Assembly: GCA_022823365.1 (NCBI GenBank)
Contig: JAJDXG010000002.1
Location: forward strand, 44,385 to 108,384
Source: Gemmatimonadota bacterium
Lineage (GTDB): Bacteria > Gemmatimonadota > Gemmatimonadetes > Longimicrobiales > Gaopeijiaceae
DNA length: 64,000 bases
Direction of reading: 5' to 3'
Positions 26,908 to 35,668 of the stretch are shown one piece after another; the stretch's first letter is position 1, and each line of letters opens with the position of its first letter. The notes below the pieces were generated by a model, which did no database searches, had not been told where the DNA came from, and worked only from the letters and a program-made list of their open reading frames with translations. A program made the position numbers and the translations under genes.

Positions 26908-26951
26908 CCCCTACCGGTGGTAGGTACCCACTACCCGTCGTTGGCAGTGGG
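26908..26951. repeat. Intergenic palindromic element pair, CTACCGGT type (copy 1)
   Basis: CCTACC-GGT-GGTAGG (26910-26924) is followed by CCCACT...AGTGGG (26927-26932 with 26946-26951). Both resemble the near-perfect palindrome CCCACTACCGGTNGTGGG seen at 49135-49172. They lie between two same-strand genes, 30 bases before a lipoprotein start. They may form hairpins or bind a protein. Confidence 0.6.
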
Positions 26952-26981
26952 CGTCGCGGTTCCAGCGAAGAGAGGTGGGTG

Positions 26982-27503
26982 ATGAGCACGCCGACCGCGT
27001 TCCCGCGCATGCGCGCAATGTTCCTCGTGACGGCGGCCGCCTTCGCAGCAGGGTGCGCCACCACGCCCGGCATCGACTCCGGCGCGAACGGTGCCCAGGC
27101 CACCCCCGAAGGCGCTTCCGACGACGAGGTGCAGGTGGGGTACGGCACCCAGGATCGGGATGAGCTTACGGGTGCGGTGTCCTCCATCCGGGGCGAAGAC
27201 GCCGGACGGGAAGTGACGAGCATCATCGACCTCATGGAGGGCCGCCTGCCGGGAGTGACCGTCCGGCGGCTGGGAAACGGCGACGTCTCGATCCGGGTTC
27301 GCGGAGCTTCGTCGTTCATGGGCGGCGGGGAGCCGCTCTTCGTCATCGACGGCCGGCCGGTCATGACGCCGGCGAGTTCGGCGCTCATGGCCATCAGCCC
27401 CAGGGACATCGTACGAATCGACGTCCTCAAGGATGCCGGCGCCACGGCAATCTACGGAAGCCGCGGCGCGAACGGCGTGATCGTGATTACCACGAGAAGG
27501 TAG
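26982..27503 (+). CDS. Lipid-anchored TonB plug domain without barrel
   Basis: A 173-residue lipoprotein (lipobox FAAGC, Cys near 25) carrying a complete SusC-type plug. It has the TonB-box-side motif VQVGYGTQDRDELTGAVSS, then LMEGRLPGVTVRR, SIRVRGASSFMGGGEPLFVIDG, SPRDIVRIDVLKDAGATAIYG and SRGANGVIVITTRR. It ends exactly at the plug-barrel boundary. The same motifs recur in the full SusC receptor that starts 290 bases downstream, so it may be a paralogous fragment or a free plug. The 290-base gap after it shows no clear promoter. ATG 26982 follows gagaggtggg. Confidence 0.78.
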   Translation: MSTPTAFPRMRAMFLVTAAAFAAGCATTPGIDSGANGAQATPEGASDDEVQVGYGTQDRDELTGAVSSIRGEDAGREVTSIIDLMEGRLPGVTVRRLGNGDVSIRVRGASSFMGGGEPLFVIDGRPVMTPASSALMAISPRDIVRIDVLKDAGATAIYGSRGANGVIVITTRR

Positions 27504-27793
27504 ATTCCACACGCAGTTGCGCCGGTCCGGCGAAAACCTCCAGCCACGGTACGGCGGTATTGGACGGGTGACCGCGCCAGCCTCGCCGCCGGGGCACGAC
27601 ATCCTTCGGTTTCCCCTCGCTCGGCTGCGGGATGCCGCGCCTGCAAGGGACCTCCGTGCTGGTGCGTTTCTTGCCTTGGTGCAATACGTTTTCAGTCGTC
27701 GCGACTGTCGGTCCGGGCGTGCCGCCCCCGACCTGTGGGCTGCGCGTGCCCGGCCTGGCCGCGCCCGTTGCAACTCCCTTTCCTGGAGGCAAT

Positions 27794-30700
27794 ATGCGAA
27801 GAAGCCTACGAATCTCATTTGGTCTGCTCGCCGGCGTGATGGCGGCGGCGCTGCCGGTGCACGGACAGGTGACCGGCGCTGTCACATCCGCCGAGACGGG
27901 CGAACCGCTCGCCACGGTGCAGGTGTCCATCGAAGGCACCGGCATCGGGGGCCTCACCAACGAAGAAGGCCGCTACCTCCTGATCAACGTCCCCGCCGGG
28001 CCGCAGGTCGTCCTCTTCCAGTACCTCGGCTTCGAGACCGAGCGGCGGGAGATCACGGTCACGGAGGGAGAGGCGGTCGTGCAGGACGTCGCCCTCACCG
28101 GGACGGTGCTTGGCCTGGACGAGCTGGTGGTCGTCGGGTACGGAACCCAGCTGCGCAGGGAAGTGACGGGCGCGGTGACCTCGGTTCCGGGCATCGAAAT
28201 CGCCCAGGCCTCCGTGACGCCCAACCTGCAGACCGCGCTTCAGGGGCGGTTGGCCGGCGTCAACGTGGCCGAGTCGTCCGGCGAGCCGGGCACGGCTCCG
28301 CAGGTACTGGTCCGCGGCAGGGGCTCGATTTCCGCCGGCACAGAGCCCCTCTATGTCATCGACGGGGTGCCGTACTCCATGAACCTGGACATCGAGGGCG
28401 AGGTGAGCCTGCAGCGGGCCAGTTTCGGCGTGACGCGGGCCAACCCGCTGGCCAACCTCAACGCCAACGATATTGAAACCATCGAGGTCCTGAAGGACGC
28501 CGCCGCCGCGGCCATCTACGGCTCGCGCGGCTCGAACGGCGTCATCCTGATCACGACCAAGCGAGGGGAGCGGGGCGCGCCGCCACAGGTGAGCTTCCGG
28601 GCGTACGGCGGCGTGCAGACCGCCTTCAATCGCCCGCGCCTGATGAACGCCGCGGAGAACATCCAGTACGTGAAGGATGCCCGCAACAATTCCTACCTGC
28701 AGGGCCGGGATCCCCTGAATCCGGCGAGTCCCGCCTACAACCCGCTCTACAATCCGGACAACAACGCCGGCCGCGCCGAGAACGGGGCGAGCGGATCGCA
28801 GTTGATCCCCGAGGCCTACGTGAACTGGGACGGGACCGACAGCGACTGGATCGGCGCCGTCCTGGAAGAGGCCGTGCTGCAGAACTACGACGCCTCGGTC
28901 CGGGGAGGCTCGGAGAATCTCGCGTACTTCGTATCGGGCTCCTACATGGACCAGTCGGGCGTCATCAAGGGCTCCAACTTCCGGCGGCTCGCGCTGCGCG
29001 CCAACCTGACCCTGGATCCGACCGACCGACTCCAACTGAACGTGGACGTCAACTCGGCCTATGCCGACCACGACCGCAAGGCGGCGCACGCGCCCTACTT
29101 CGGCCGGCCGCCGGGTCTCATCTACTCGGCGATGGTGTCCTCGCCGGTGGCGCGCATCTACGACAGCGAGGGCAACTACCTGCAGCGGGGCGAGAACAGC
29201 ATCAACGCCCTGGGCAACGGCATGACCAGCACCAATCACGCCCTGGCCGCCCGCGACTACATCGACGACGACCTGCAGACTGGACGCGTGTTCGGAAGCG
29301 TGTCGGCCGACCTGGACCTCCGGGACGACCTCCGCTACCGCGCGCTCTTCGGCTACGACTACGACACCAGAAACCGGCACTTCTACCAGGGAACGCGCCT
29401 GCAGTACCGCGGGCGGGACGTCCCCGACCCGTACGCACAGGCCCTCTCGGGTCAGAGCCGCAACTGGCTGCTCGAGAACACCCTCACCTGGAACAGGTCG
29501 TCCGGCGCGCACAGCTTCAACGTGCTGGCCGGGTACACCGCCGAGCATCAGTTCGACGACACGCAGGACGTGATCGCGCGGAATTTCCCCGACGATCAGG
29601 TCAGGACCATCAACGGCGGCGAGATCACGGGCGGGGACCAGCAGCAGTCGGAGTGGTCCCTGGTTTCCGCGCTCGGCCGGGTCAACTACACGCTCCTGAA
29701 CCGGTATCTCGCGACCGCGACCTTCCGGTCCGACCGCTCATCGCGCTTCGGGTGGGGGAATCAGACGGGCTACTTCCCCTCGCTTTCCCTCGGGTGGCAG
29801 ATGACCGAGGAACCGTTCATGCGCGGGAGCACCTTATTCAGCCAGCTCAAGCCGCGCGTCAGCTACGGCGTCACCGGCAACTTCCAGATCCCGAACTACG
29901 GCTCCATCGGCCTGGTCGGGCGCCAGCCCTACGTCTTGGGCGACGCCGTGGTCGCCGGTGCCACTCCGCGGACGCTGGGCAACCGCGAGCTTACCTGGGA
30001 GACCACGCGGCAGCTCAACATGGGCGTGGACTTCGGCATCCTGGCGGACCGCATCTACGGCGCCTTCGACTACTACGTCTCGAACACCGAGGACCTGCTG
30101 CTCAACGTCAACGTGCCGTCCTCCACGGGCTTCGCCACCGTCCTGACGAACGTGGGCGAGGTCCGCAACACGGGCTTCGAGGCGCAAATCACCTCGCGGA
30201 ACATGGTCGGCGCCTTCCAGTGGTCTACTGACCTGAGCCTGGGCATGAACTCCAACGAGGTCGTGAAGCTCGGCCCCGAGGGCGACCCGATCCTCGCCGC
30301 GGGCGTGGCCGGCGTCCGGCACATAACCCAGGTCGGGGGCGAGATCGGCGCCTACTACGGCTACGTCCACGACGGCATCTACCAGAGCGAGGCGGACATC
30401 GCGTCGAGTCCCGTCGACTCACGGAACGTCACCCCCGGGGACATCAAGTGGAAAGACGTCAACGGCGACGGGCGCATCACCGCCGACGACCGTACCGAGC
30501 TCGGCAGCTACAACCCCGACATGACGTGGGGTTTGTTCAACCGCTTCGCGTTCGGTGATCTGGAACTCAGCGTCTTCTTCCAGGGCGTGGTCGGGCGCGA
30601 GGTGCTGAACCTCACCCGCCGGCACCTGACGGCCCAGGGCAACTTCAACGCGTACGGAAACCTGGTCGGCAACTACTGGAGATCGCCGGAGGAACCGGGC

Positions 30701-31027
30701 AACGGCTGGGACCCCAAGCCGGACCGGCAGGACCACGGCGGCAACACGAGGCCTTCCAACTACCAGATGGAGGACGGCTCGTACACGAGCCTCAAGAGCA
30801 TCTCGCTCTCGTGGAACGTGCCGCCGGATCTGGTGGGCGGGATCTTCGGCCGGGCGCCGGGCAGCGTGCGGGTCTTCGGCGCCGTGAACAACGTGTTCAT
30901 GTGGACGGACTACTGGGGCTGGAACCCCGAAGCGAGCGTCCAGTCGACCGGGCTCACGCCCGGGCAGGACTACGGGGCGTACCCGCTGATGCGGGCGTTC
31001 CAGTTCGGCGCCGAGATCGGATTCTAA
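27794..31027 (+). CDS. SusC/RagA-like TonB-dependent receptor of the uronate locus
   Basis: A 1077-residue outer-membrane importer. Order: signal peptide (FGLLAGVMAAALPVHGQ), carboxypeptidase-regulatory beta sandwich (about 25-105), TonB-box zone ELVVVGYGTQLRREVTGAV, plug (LQGRLAGVNVAESSGEPG, PLYVIDGVPYS, IETIEVLKDAAAAAIYG, SRGSNGVILITTKRG) and a long barrel ending FQFGAEIGF. Start ATG 27794 has a GGAGG ribosome site seven bases upstream. It heads a twelve-gene same-strand run ending in KDG catabolism, so the cargo is probably a uronate-containing oligosaccharide. Confidence 0.92.
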   Translation: MRRSLRISFGLLAGVMAAALPVHGQVTGAVTSAETGEPLATVQVSIEGTGIGGLTNEEGRYLLINVPAGPQVVLFQYLGFETERREITVTEGEAVVQDVALTGTVLGLDELVVVGYGTQLRREVTGAVTSVPGIEIAQASVTPNLQTALQGRLAGVNVAESSGEPGTAPQVLVRGRGSISAGTEPLYVIDGVPYSMNLDIEGEVSLQRASFGVTRANPLANLNANDIETIEVLKDAAAAAIYGSRGSNGVILITTKRGERGAPPQVSFRAYGGVQTAFNRPRLMNAAENIQYVKDARNNSYLQGRDPLNPASPAYNPLYNPDNNAGRAENGASGSQLIPEAYVNWDGTDSDWIGAVLEEAVLQNYDASVRGGSENLAYFVSGSYMDQSGVIKGSNFRRLALRANLTLDPTDRLQLNVDVNSAYADHDRKAAHAPYFGRPPGLIYSAMVSSPVARIYDSEGNYLQRGENSINALGNGMTSTNHALAARDYIDDDLQTGRVFGSVSADLDLRDDLRYRALFGYDYDTRNRHFYQGTRLQYRGRDVPDPYAQALSGQSRNWLLENTLTWNRSSGAHSFNVLAGYTAEHQFDDTQDVIARNFPDDQVRTINGGEITGGDQQQSEWSLVSALGRVNYTLLNRYLATATFRSDRSSRFGWGNQTGYFPSLSLGWQMTEEPFMRGSTLFSQLKPRVSYGVTGNFQIPNYGSIGLVGRQPYVLGDAVVAGATPRTLGNRELTWETTRQLNMGVDFGILADRIYGAFDYYVSNTEDLLLNVNVPSSTGFATVLTNVGEVRNTGFEAQITSRNMVGAFQWSTDLSLGMNSNEVVKLGPEGDPILAAGVAGVRHITQVGGEIGAYYGYVHDGIYQSEADIASSPVDSRNVTPGDIKWKDVNGDGRITADDRTELGSYNPDMTWGLFNRFAFGDLELSVFFQGVVGREVLNLTRRHLTAQGNFNAYGNLVGNYWRSPEEPGNGWDPKPDRQDHGGNTRPSNYQMEDGSYTSLKSISLSWNVPPDLVGGIFGRAPGSVRVFGAVNNVFMWTDYWGWNPEASVQSTGLTPGQDYGAYPLMRAFQFGAEIGF

Positions 31028-31041
31028 GGGGGGGTGAGAAA

Positions 31042-32463
31042 ATGAAGCTGAGAACAAGAGCCATACTGACGCTCCCGGTAGTGTTCCTCCTCTCCGCCTG
31101 CAGCGAGGATTTCACGCTGCTGAGCCCGATCTCCGAACGGAACGTGGAGGCCTTCTACCAGACGCCCACCGACTTCGACGTGGCCATAAACGGCGCCTAC
31201 GCCACACTGGCGAGCAACGGCGCCTACAACCGGTCGTACGTCCTCCTGCACGAGATGCGTTCGGACAACACGATGAACGGAGGCGGCGCGACCGGTCTCG
31301 CGGAGGTGTTCCACCGCATCGCCCACTTCAGCGAGCTGTCGACCCAGGAGGAACTGTCCGTTCCCTGGACCACGGCGTACCAGGGCATCGCGCGCACCAA
31401 CCTCATCCTCGACCGGATCGACAACCTCGAGGACCAGAACGTCGCCAGCCGCATCCGCGGTGAAGCGCTATTCATCCGTTCGCTGTTCTACTACCACCTC
31501 GGCGTCCTCTGGGGGAACGTGCCGCTGCAGCTCGAGGCGGTGACTTCGCCCAACGTCGAGGTCAACCAGGTGAGCGCGGACGTGGTCTACACGCAGATCG
31601 CCGAGGATCTCGAGGCGGCCCAGGGGCTGCTGCCGGCGTCCTACAGCGGGGCGGACGTGGGGCGCGCCACCAGCGGCGCCGCCAATACCCTTCTGGGTCT
31701 GGTTTATCTGACGAACGGGCAGTCGGCCCCGGCGGCGGACGCGCTCAGGCGGGTGGTGAGCTCCGGGCAGTACTCGCTGGTGCCGAACTACGCCGACCTC
31801 TGGGGCGTGGCCAACGAGAACAACGCCGAGTCGGTCTTCGAGCTCCAGTACAAGGCCGGCGGAACCGGGACCGGAAGCCAGTTCACCGATTACTACACGC
31901 CGTTCGGCGGATCCGGAGGGGTCGGCGCGGGCAACGCGCCCCAGGTGCTCTCCCCGGGCATCGACGAGATTCACTCGATGCAATACATGATGGCGGAGAA
32001 CGACGCGCGCGGCATGGGCGGGACCTTCGCCGTCTCGGACGAGGGCAACGTCTACGTCAAGAAGTGGGAGAGCATCCCCTTCGCGCAGGCCGACGCCGAC
32101 AACAACTTCCCCGTCTTCCGCTACGCGGACGTGCTGCTGATGCTGGCCGAGGCGCTCGGCGAGGGCGGGGAGGCGTACGGGCTGATCAACCAGGTGCGCG
32201 CGCGTGCCGGAGCGTCGCCCATCGATGCCGGCACCCCCGGGACGTTCCAGGAGAAGCTGCTGTTCGAGCGGCAGCTCGAGTTCATCACCGAGGGCAAGCG
32301 CTGGGCCGACCTGCTGCGTTTCGGGGTCGCGCCGCAAGTGATGTCGAGCTTCGAGCCCCTGAGGGCGGCGGGCCTCTCGGCCGGGGACATCCGGCTGGTG
32401 TACCCGATCCCGCAGCGGGAGATCGACGTGTCGCCGGGGGAGATGGTGCAGAATCCGGGCTGA
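31042..32463 (+). CDS. SusD/RagB-like lipoprotein of the uronate locus
   Basis: A 473-residue surface glycan-binding lipoprotein, partner of the SusC barrel 14 bases upstream. The signal peptide ends at lipobox LLSAC (Cys near 20). Family features: N-terminal ERNVEAFYQTPTDFDVAINGAYATL, TPR-like helices with RGEALFIRSLFYYHLGVLWGNVPL (about 140-160), and the C-terminal block FRYADVLLMLAEALGEGG, LLFERQLEFITEGKRWADLLRFG, VYPIPQREIDVSPGEMVQNPG. The ribosome site is a G7 run followed by tgag. The gene is full length. Confidence 0.93.
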   Translation: MKLRTRAILTLPVVFLLSACSEDFTLLSPISERNVEAFYQTPTDFDVAINGAYATLASNGAYNRSYVLLHEMRSDNTMNGGGATGLAEVFHRIAHFSELSTQEELSVPWTTAYQGIARTNLILDRIDNLEDQNVASRIRGEALFIRSLFYYHLGVLWGNVPLQLEAVTSPNVEVNQVSADVVYTQIAEDLEAAQGLLPASYSGADVGRATSGAANTLLGLVYLTNGQSAPAADALRRVVSSGQYSLVPNYADLWGVANENNAESVFELQYKAGGTGTGSQFTDYYTPFGGSGGVGAGNAPQVLSPGIDEIHSMQYMMAENDARGMGGTFAVSDEGNVYVKKWESIPFAQADADNNFPVFRYADVLLMLAEALGEGGEAYGLINQVRARAGASPIDAGTPGTFQEKLLFERQLEFITEGKRWADLLRFGVAPQVMSSFEPLRAAGLSAGDIRLVYPIPQREIDVSPGEMVQNPG

Positions 32464-32471
32464 GGCCTGAG

Positions 32472-32513
32472 GCCCGGACCGGCCCGCGCGTCTTCGCGGG
32501 GGTCGGTCCGGGC
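32472..32513 (+). promoter_or_regulatory. Intercistronic stem-loop after susD
   Basis: GCCCGGACCG (32472-32481) pairs perfectly with CGGTCCGGGC (32504-32513), with an inner CCCGCG/CGCGGG stem. There is no T-tract, so it is more likely an mRNA-stabilising or attenuating hairpin that favours susCD over downstream genes than a terminator. Confidence 0.6.
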
Positions 32514-32534
32514 ACCTGACAGAGGCTGGCGCAA

Positions 32535-34373
32535 ATGACCTTTCGTACGGTCGCGCTCATCCTGGCGGGCCTCGTCGCCGGATCGGGGACGGCTCTGGCG
32601 GCGCTCCAGGAGGAGGTCGCCGCGGCGGTCGTGATCGACACGCCGCTTCCGGCGCCCCCGTGGGCGCTCGCCCAGCGCGCCCTGCTCGAGATCAACGCGG
32701 AGGGCGTCGGCCTCTACGCGGACGCGTTCCTGGACGAGCGCGGTTTTCTTCCGGTGACTCCGCGGTGGGGGGTCGGCGACGGTCCCGACGACCTGATGGA
32801 GAACATCCGCAACTGGCCTCTGGCGCATGCCCTGGGCGGTCCCGAGTCCATCATCGAGACCTGGGAAGAGGCGTGGGAAGGACATCTGCGGCAGATCGGG
32901 CAGGCGCGCGTCCCCGAGCTGGCGATGGCCAGGGACGGCATCTACCAGCGCGAGTTCACGACCTCGTATGACTGGGAGCACATCGGCGAGGGGCTGGGGC
33001 CGTTCTACTTCCACGGCCTGAGCCGGCCCGACGACCCCGTCTACGAGGAGCGCCTCAGGCGCTTCGCCGGCTTCTACATGAACGAGGATCCGGCGGCGCC
33101 CAACTACGATTCCGGCCTCAGGATCATCCGCAGCCTGTTCAACGGGAGCCTGGGGCCGAAGATGACGCCCGCCACGGTCGACGACTGGGACGGACCGGTG
33201 GGTCCCGAAGTGGATCCCGCCTCGCCGCGGCGAACGCGGTTCCTCGAGTCCGGCAACATCGTCGGAGACCATCCCCTCAACCTCAACGCGACGATGCTCG
33301 CCCTCCACGCCTACATGGTCACGGGGGAGGTGAAGTACCGGGCCTGGGTGCTCGAGTACGTGGACGCGTGGCGGGAGCGGATCGACGCGGCGGACGGCAA
33401 CATTCCGTCGAACATCGGTCTGGACGGAACGATCGGAGGCGCGTGGGACGGGAAGTGGTACAGCGGCGTCTTCGGATGGAATTCCCCGGACGGGGGTGAG
33501 CGCAACTACACGCTCCGCGGGCCTCCCGAGGCTTTCGGCGGGGCCCTGCTGCTGACCGGCGACCAGAGCTATACGGCCGTGCTGCGGCGCCAGTTCGACA
33601 ACCTGTTCGCGGCCAGCCGCGCCGGCGACGACGGGCGCGTGCTGCTGCCGCGCTACCACGGCGACGGTGGATGGTACGGATACGCGCCCGTGGGCGATCC
33701 GCCCTCCGGCGCCCTCGGCAACCACGTCAACGTGCTGCTCGACATCTACATGTGGTCGCTGAGGCCGGAGGACCGGGCGCGCCTCCCGGCGGCCGGAGCG
33801 GCGCGCATGCGCCATCATCCCGACCTCCGCTGGATCGATTTCCTGGAGGGGAAGGACCCGGATTACCCGGTGGCCGCCCTGCGGGACGCCATGGACGACG
33901 TGCGGCAGGCCGCCCGGCGGCTGCGCGCGAGTGGCAGCCTGGGGGCGAACCCGGTGTCGACCACCGCCCTGATCAACTTGACCCTGGGGGCGAACGACCC
34001 CGGGGGATCCACGCACGGGCCCCTTCCGCTCCACGCGCAGGTCCGTCATTTCGACCCCGGGCGGCAGCGGGCCGGGCTACCGGAAGACGTGGCCGCGCTG
34101 GTGGAGCGCATCGCGCCCGACGGCGTCACGCTCACGCTCGTCAACGTCGGGCCTCTCGACGCGCGCACGGTCACGGTGCAGGCGGGGGCCTATGGCGAAC
34201 ACCATGCGACCCGCGTGACCCTGGGAGACCGGGTGATTCCCGTCGATGCCCCCCACTTCGACGTGCGCCTGGAGCCGGGAGCCGGGGCCACGCTGACGAT
34301 CGGGCTGCGTCGCTACCAGCACCAGCCGACGCTGAGATTCCCATGGGACCGCGCAGCCGCGCACAGGCCATGA
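32535..34373 (+). CDS. Secreted alpha/alpha-toroid-like protein, putative polysaccharide lyase or hydrolase
   Basis: A 612-residue exported protein with signal peptide (VALILAGLVAGSGTALA). Most of it is helical with Trp/Tyr/His-rich loops (YDWEHIGEGLGPFYFHGL, RRFAGFYMNEDP, GDHPLNLNATMLALHAYMVTGEVKYRAWVLEY, GNIPSNIGLDGTIGG, GAWDGKWYSGVFGWNSP), as in six-hairpin glycosidases and alginate/heparinase-type lyases. The last 90 residues look like a small beta domain (GVTLTLVNVGPLDARTVTVQ). I cannot assign a CAZy family. Position between susD and an uronate pathway supports a carbohydrate-active role. The stop overlaps the transporter start (ATGA). Confidence 0.62.
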   Translation: MTFRTVALILAGLVAGSGTALAALQEEVAAAVVIDTPLPAPPWALAQRALLEINAEGVGLYADAFLDERGFLPVTPRWGVGDGPDDLMENIRNWPLAHALGGPESIIETWEEAWEGHLRQIGQARVPELAMARDGIYQREFTTSYDWEHIGEGLGPFYFHGLSRPDDPVYEERLRRFAGFYMNEDPAAPNYDSGLRIIRSLFNGSLGPKMTPATVDDWDGPVGPEVDPASPRRTRFLESGNIVGDHPLNLNATMLALHAYMVTGEVKYRAWVLEYVDAWRERIDAADGNIPSNIGLDGTIGGAWDGKWYSGVFGWNSPDGGERNYTLRGPPEAFGGALLLTGDQSYTAVLRRQFDNLFAASRAGDDGRVLLPRYHGDGGWYGYAPVGDPPSGALGNHVNVLLDIYMWSLRPEDRARLPAAGAARMRHHPDLRWIDFLEGKDPDYPVAALRDAMDDVRQAARRLRASGSLGANPVSTTALINLTLGANDPGGSTHGPLPLHAQVRHFDPGRQRAGLPEDVAALVERIAPDGVTLTLVNVGPLDARTVTVQAGAYGEHHATRVTLGDRVIPVDAPHFDVRLEPGAGATLTIGLRRYQHQPTLRFPWDRAAAHRP

Positions 34374-35668
34374 ATCAGCCCCGCCGTCCGCAGCCTGTGA
34401 AGCCGTCCGACCCGGGAACCCGGTCGCTTTCCGGGAAGGCCCTGGTCGCACTGAGCGCAGTGGGCCCGGGGCTTTTCCTGATCGGGTACAACATCGGCAC
34501 GGGCAGCATCACCACCATGGGGATGGCGGGTGCCCGGTACGGCATGAACCTGCTCTGGGCGCTCGTGCTGTCGGGGATCTTCACCTACGTGCTCATGGTC
34601 GGGTTCGGGCGCCTGACGCTGGTCACCGGTCGGACGGCGCTGCAGAGCTTCAGGACCGGCATCCCCAGGGTCGGGAAGGTTTTGGCGCTGTACGTGCTGG
34701 CCGCGCTGGTCCTGGGGGAGCTGGTCGCGCTCACCGGCGTGATGGGGATCGTTGCGGAGCTGCTCCAGGAGGGGATCCGGCTCGCCTCGCCGGGGGATGC
34801 GCTCCTGATCCCGACCGGCTGGATCGTGCTGGTGGTCGCGAGCGCCATCTTCCTGATGCTCTGGTTCGGGCACTACCGGCTCTTCGAGAAGGTCCTGACC
34901 GTTTTCGTCATCCTGATGGTGTTCTGCTTCGTCGCCGTCTTCTTCATGGTGTCGCCGACGTACTCGGCGGTGGTCGCCGGCATGGTCCCGTCGATCCCGG
35001 ACACGCCGGACGCCAGCCGCCTGGTCGCCGCGATGGCGGGCACGACCTGTTCGGCGGCGGTCTTCATCGTGCGGAGCACGGTGGTGGCCGAGAAGGGGTG
35101 GACCGCGGACGACCTGGGGCGCGAGAAGCGGGACGCGCTGGTGTCGGCTTCGGTCATGGTCTTCCTGAGCGCGATGGTCATGGCGGTGGCGGCCGGCACC
35201 CTGTTCGTGCGCGGCATGACCATGGAGTCGACGCTGGAGATGATCGGGCTGCTGGAGCCGATCGGGGGCGATCTGGCGGCTTTCCTGCTGATCGCAGGTA
35301 TCTCCGGGGCGGGGCTGTCCACGGTGTTTCCCCTGGTGCTGATCGCGCCCTGGCTGGTCGCCGACTACGCGGGGTGGAAACGGGATCTGCGCTCGCGGTC
35401 GTCGAGGCTGCTGATCGGGCTTGGACTCCTGTTCTCCTTCGGTTCGGTGTTCCTGGAGCAGACGCCGCCGGTGCTTATGGTGATCGCCATGGCGCTGCAG
35501 GCGGCCATTCTGCCCGCAGTGGCCATCCCCGCGTTCTACCTGCTGAACCGGCGGGAGGTGATGGGGGAGGGGCATGTCGCCACGCCGGGATGGAACGCGG
35601 GGCTGATCGCGGTGATCGCGTTCTCGCTGGTCACGACGTGGTTCGCCGTCACGGGACTCCTTGGATGA
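34370..35668 (+). CDS. Nramp-related inner-membrane transporter lacking the metal motifs
   Basis: A 432-residue LeuT-fold protein with about eleven hydrophobic helices. The first core helix reads GPGLFLIGYNIGTGSITTMGMAGARYG (about 32-58), aligning with Nramp TM1, but the metal-binding DPGN is replaced by IGTGS. TM6, normally with MPH, reads AGTTCSAAVFIVRS (about 224-237). The usual Mn/Fe ligands are therefore absent, so divalent metal is an unlikely cargo. Genes on both sides overlap it by 4 bases and encode uronate-locus enzymes, so a sugar-acid or other organic substrate is a reasonable inference. Family membership rests on the GPGxxxxG start, AGARYGxxLLW and helix order. Confidence 0.72.
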   Translation: MNQPRRPQPVKPSDPGTRSLSGKALVALSAVGPGLFLIGYNIGTGSITTMGMAGARYGMNLLWALVLSGIFTYVLMVGFGRLTLVTGRTALQSFRTGIPRVGKVLALYVLAALVLGELVALTGVMGIVAELLQEGIRLASPGDALLIPTGWIVLVVASAIFLMLWFGHYRLFEKVLTVFVILMVFCFVAVFFMVSPTYSAVVAGMVPSIPDTPDASRLVAAMAGTTCSAAVFIVRSTVVAEKGWTADDLGREKRDALVSASVMVFLSAMVMAVAAGTLFVRGMTMESTLEMIGLLEPIGGDLAAFLLIAGISGAGLSTVFPLVLIAPWLVADYAGWKRDLRSRSSRLLIGLGLLFSFGSVFLEQTPPVLMVIAMALQAAILPAVAIPAFYLLNRREVMGEGHVATPGWNAGLIAVIAFSLVTTWFAVTGLLG

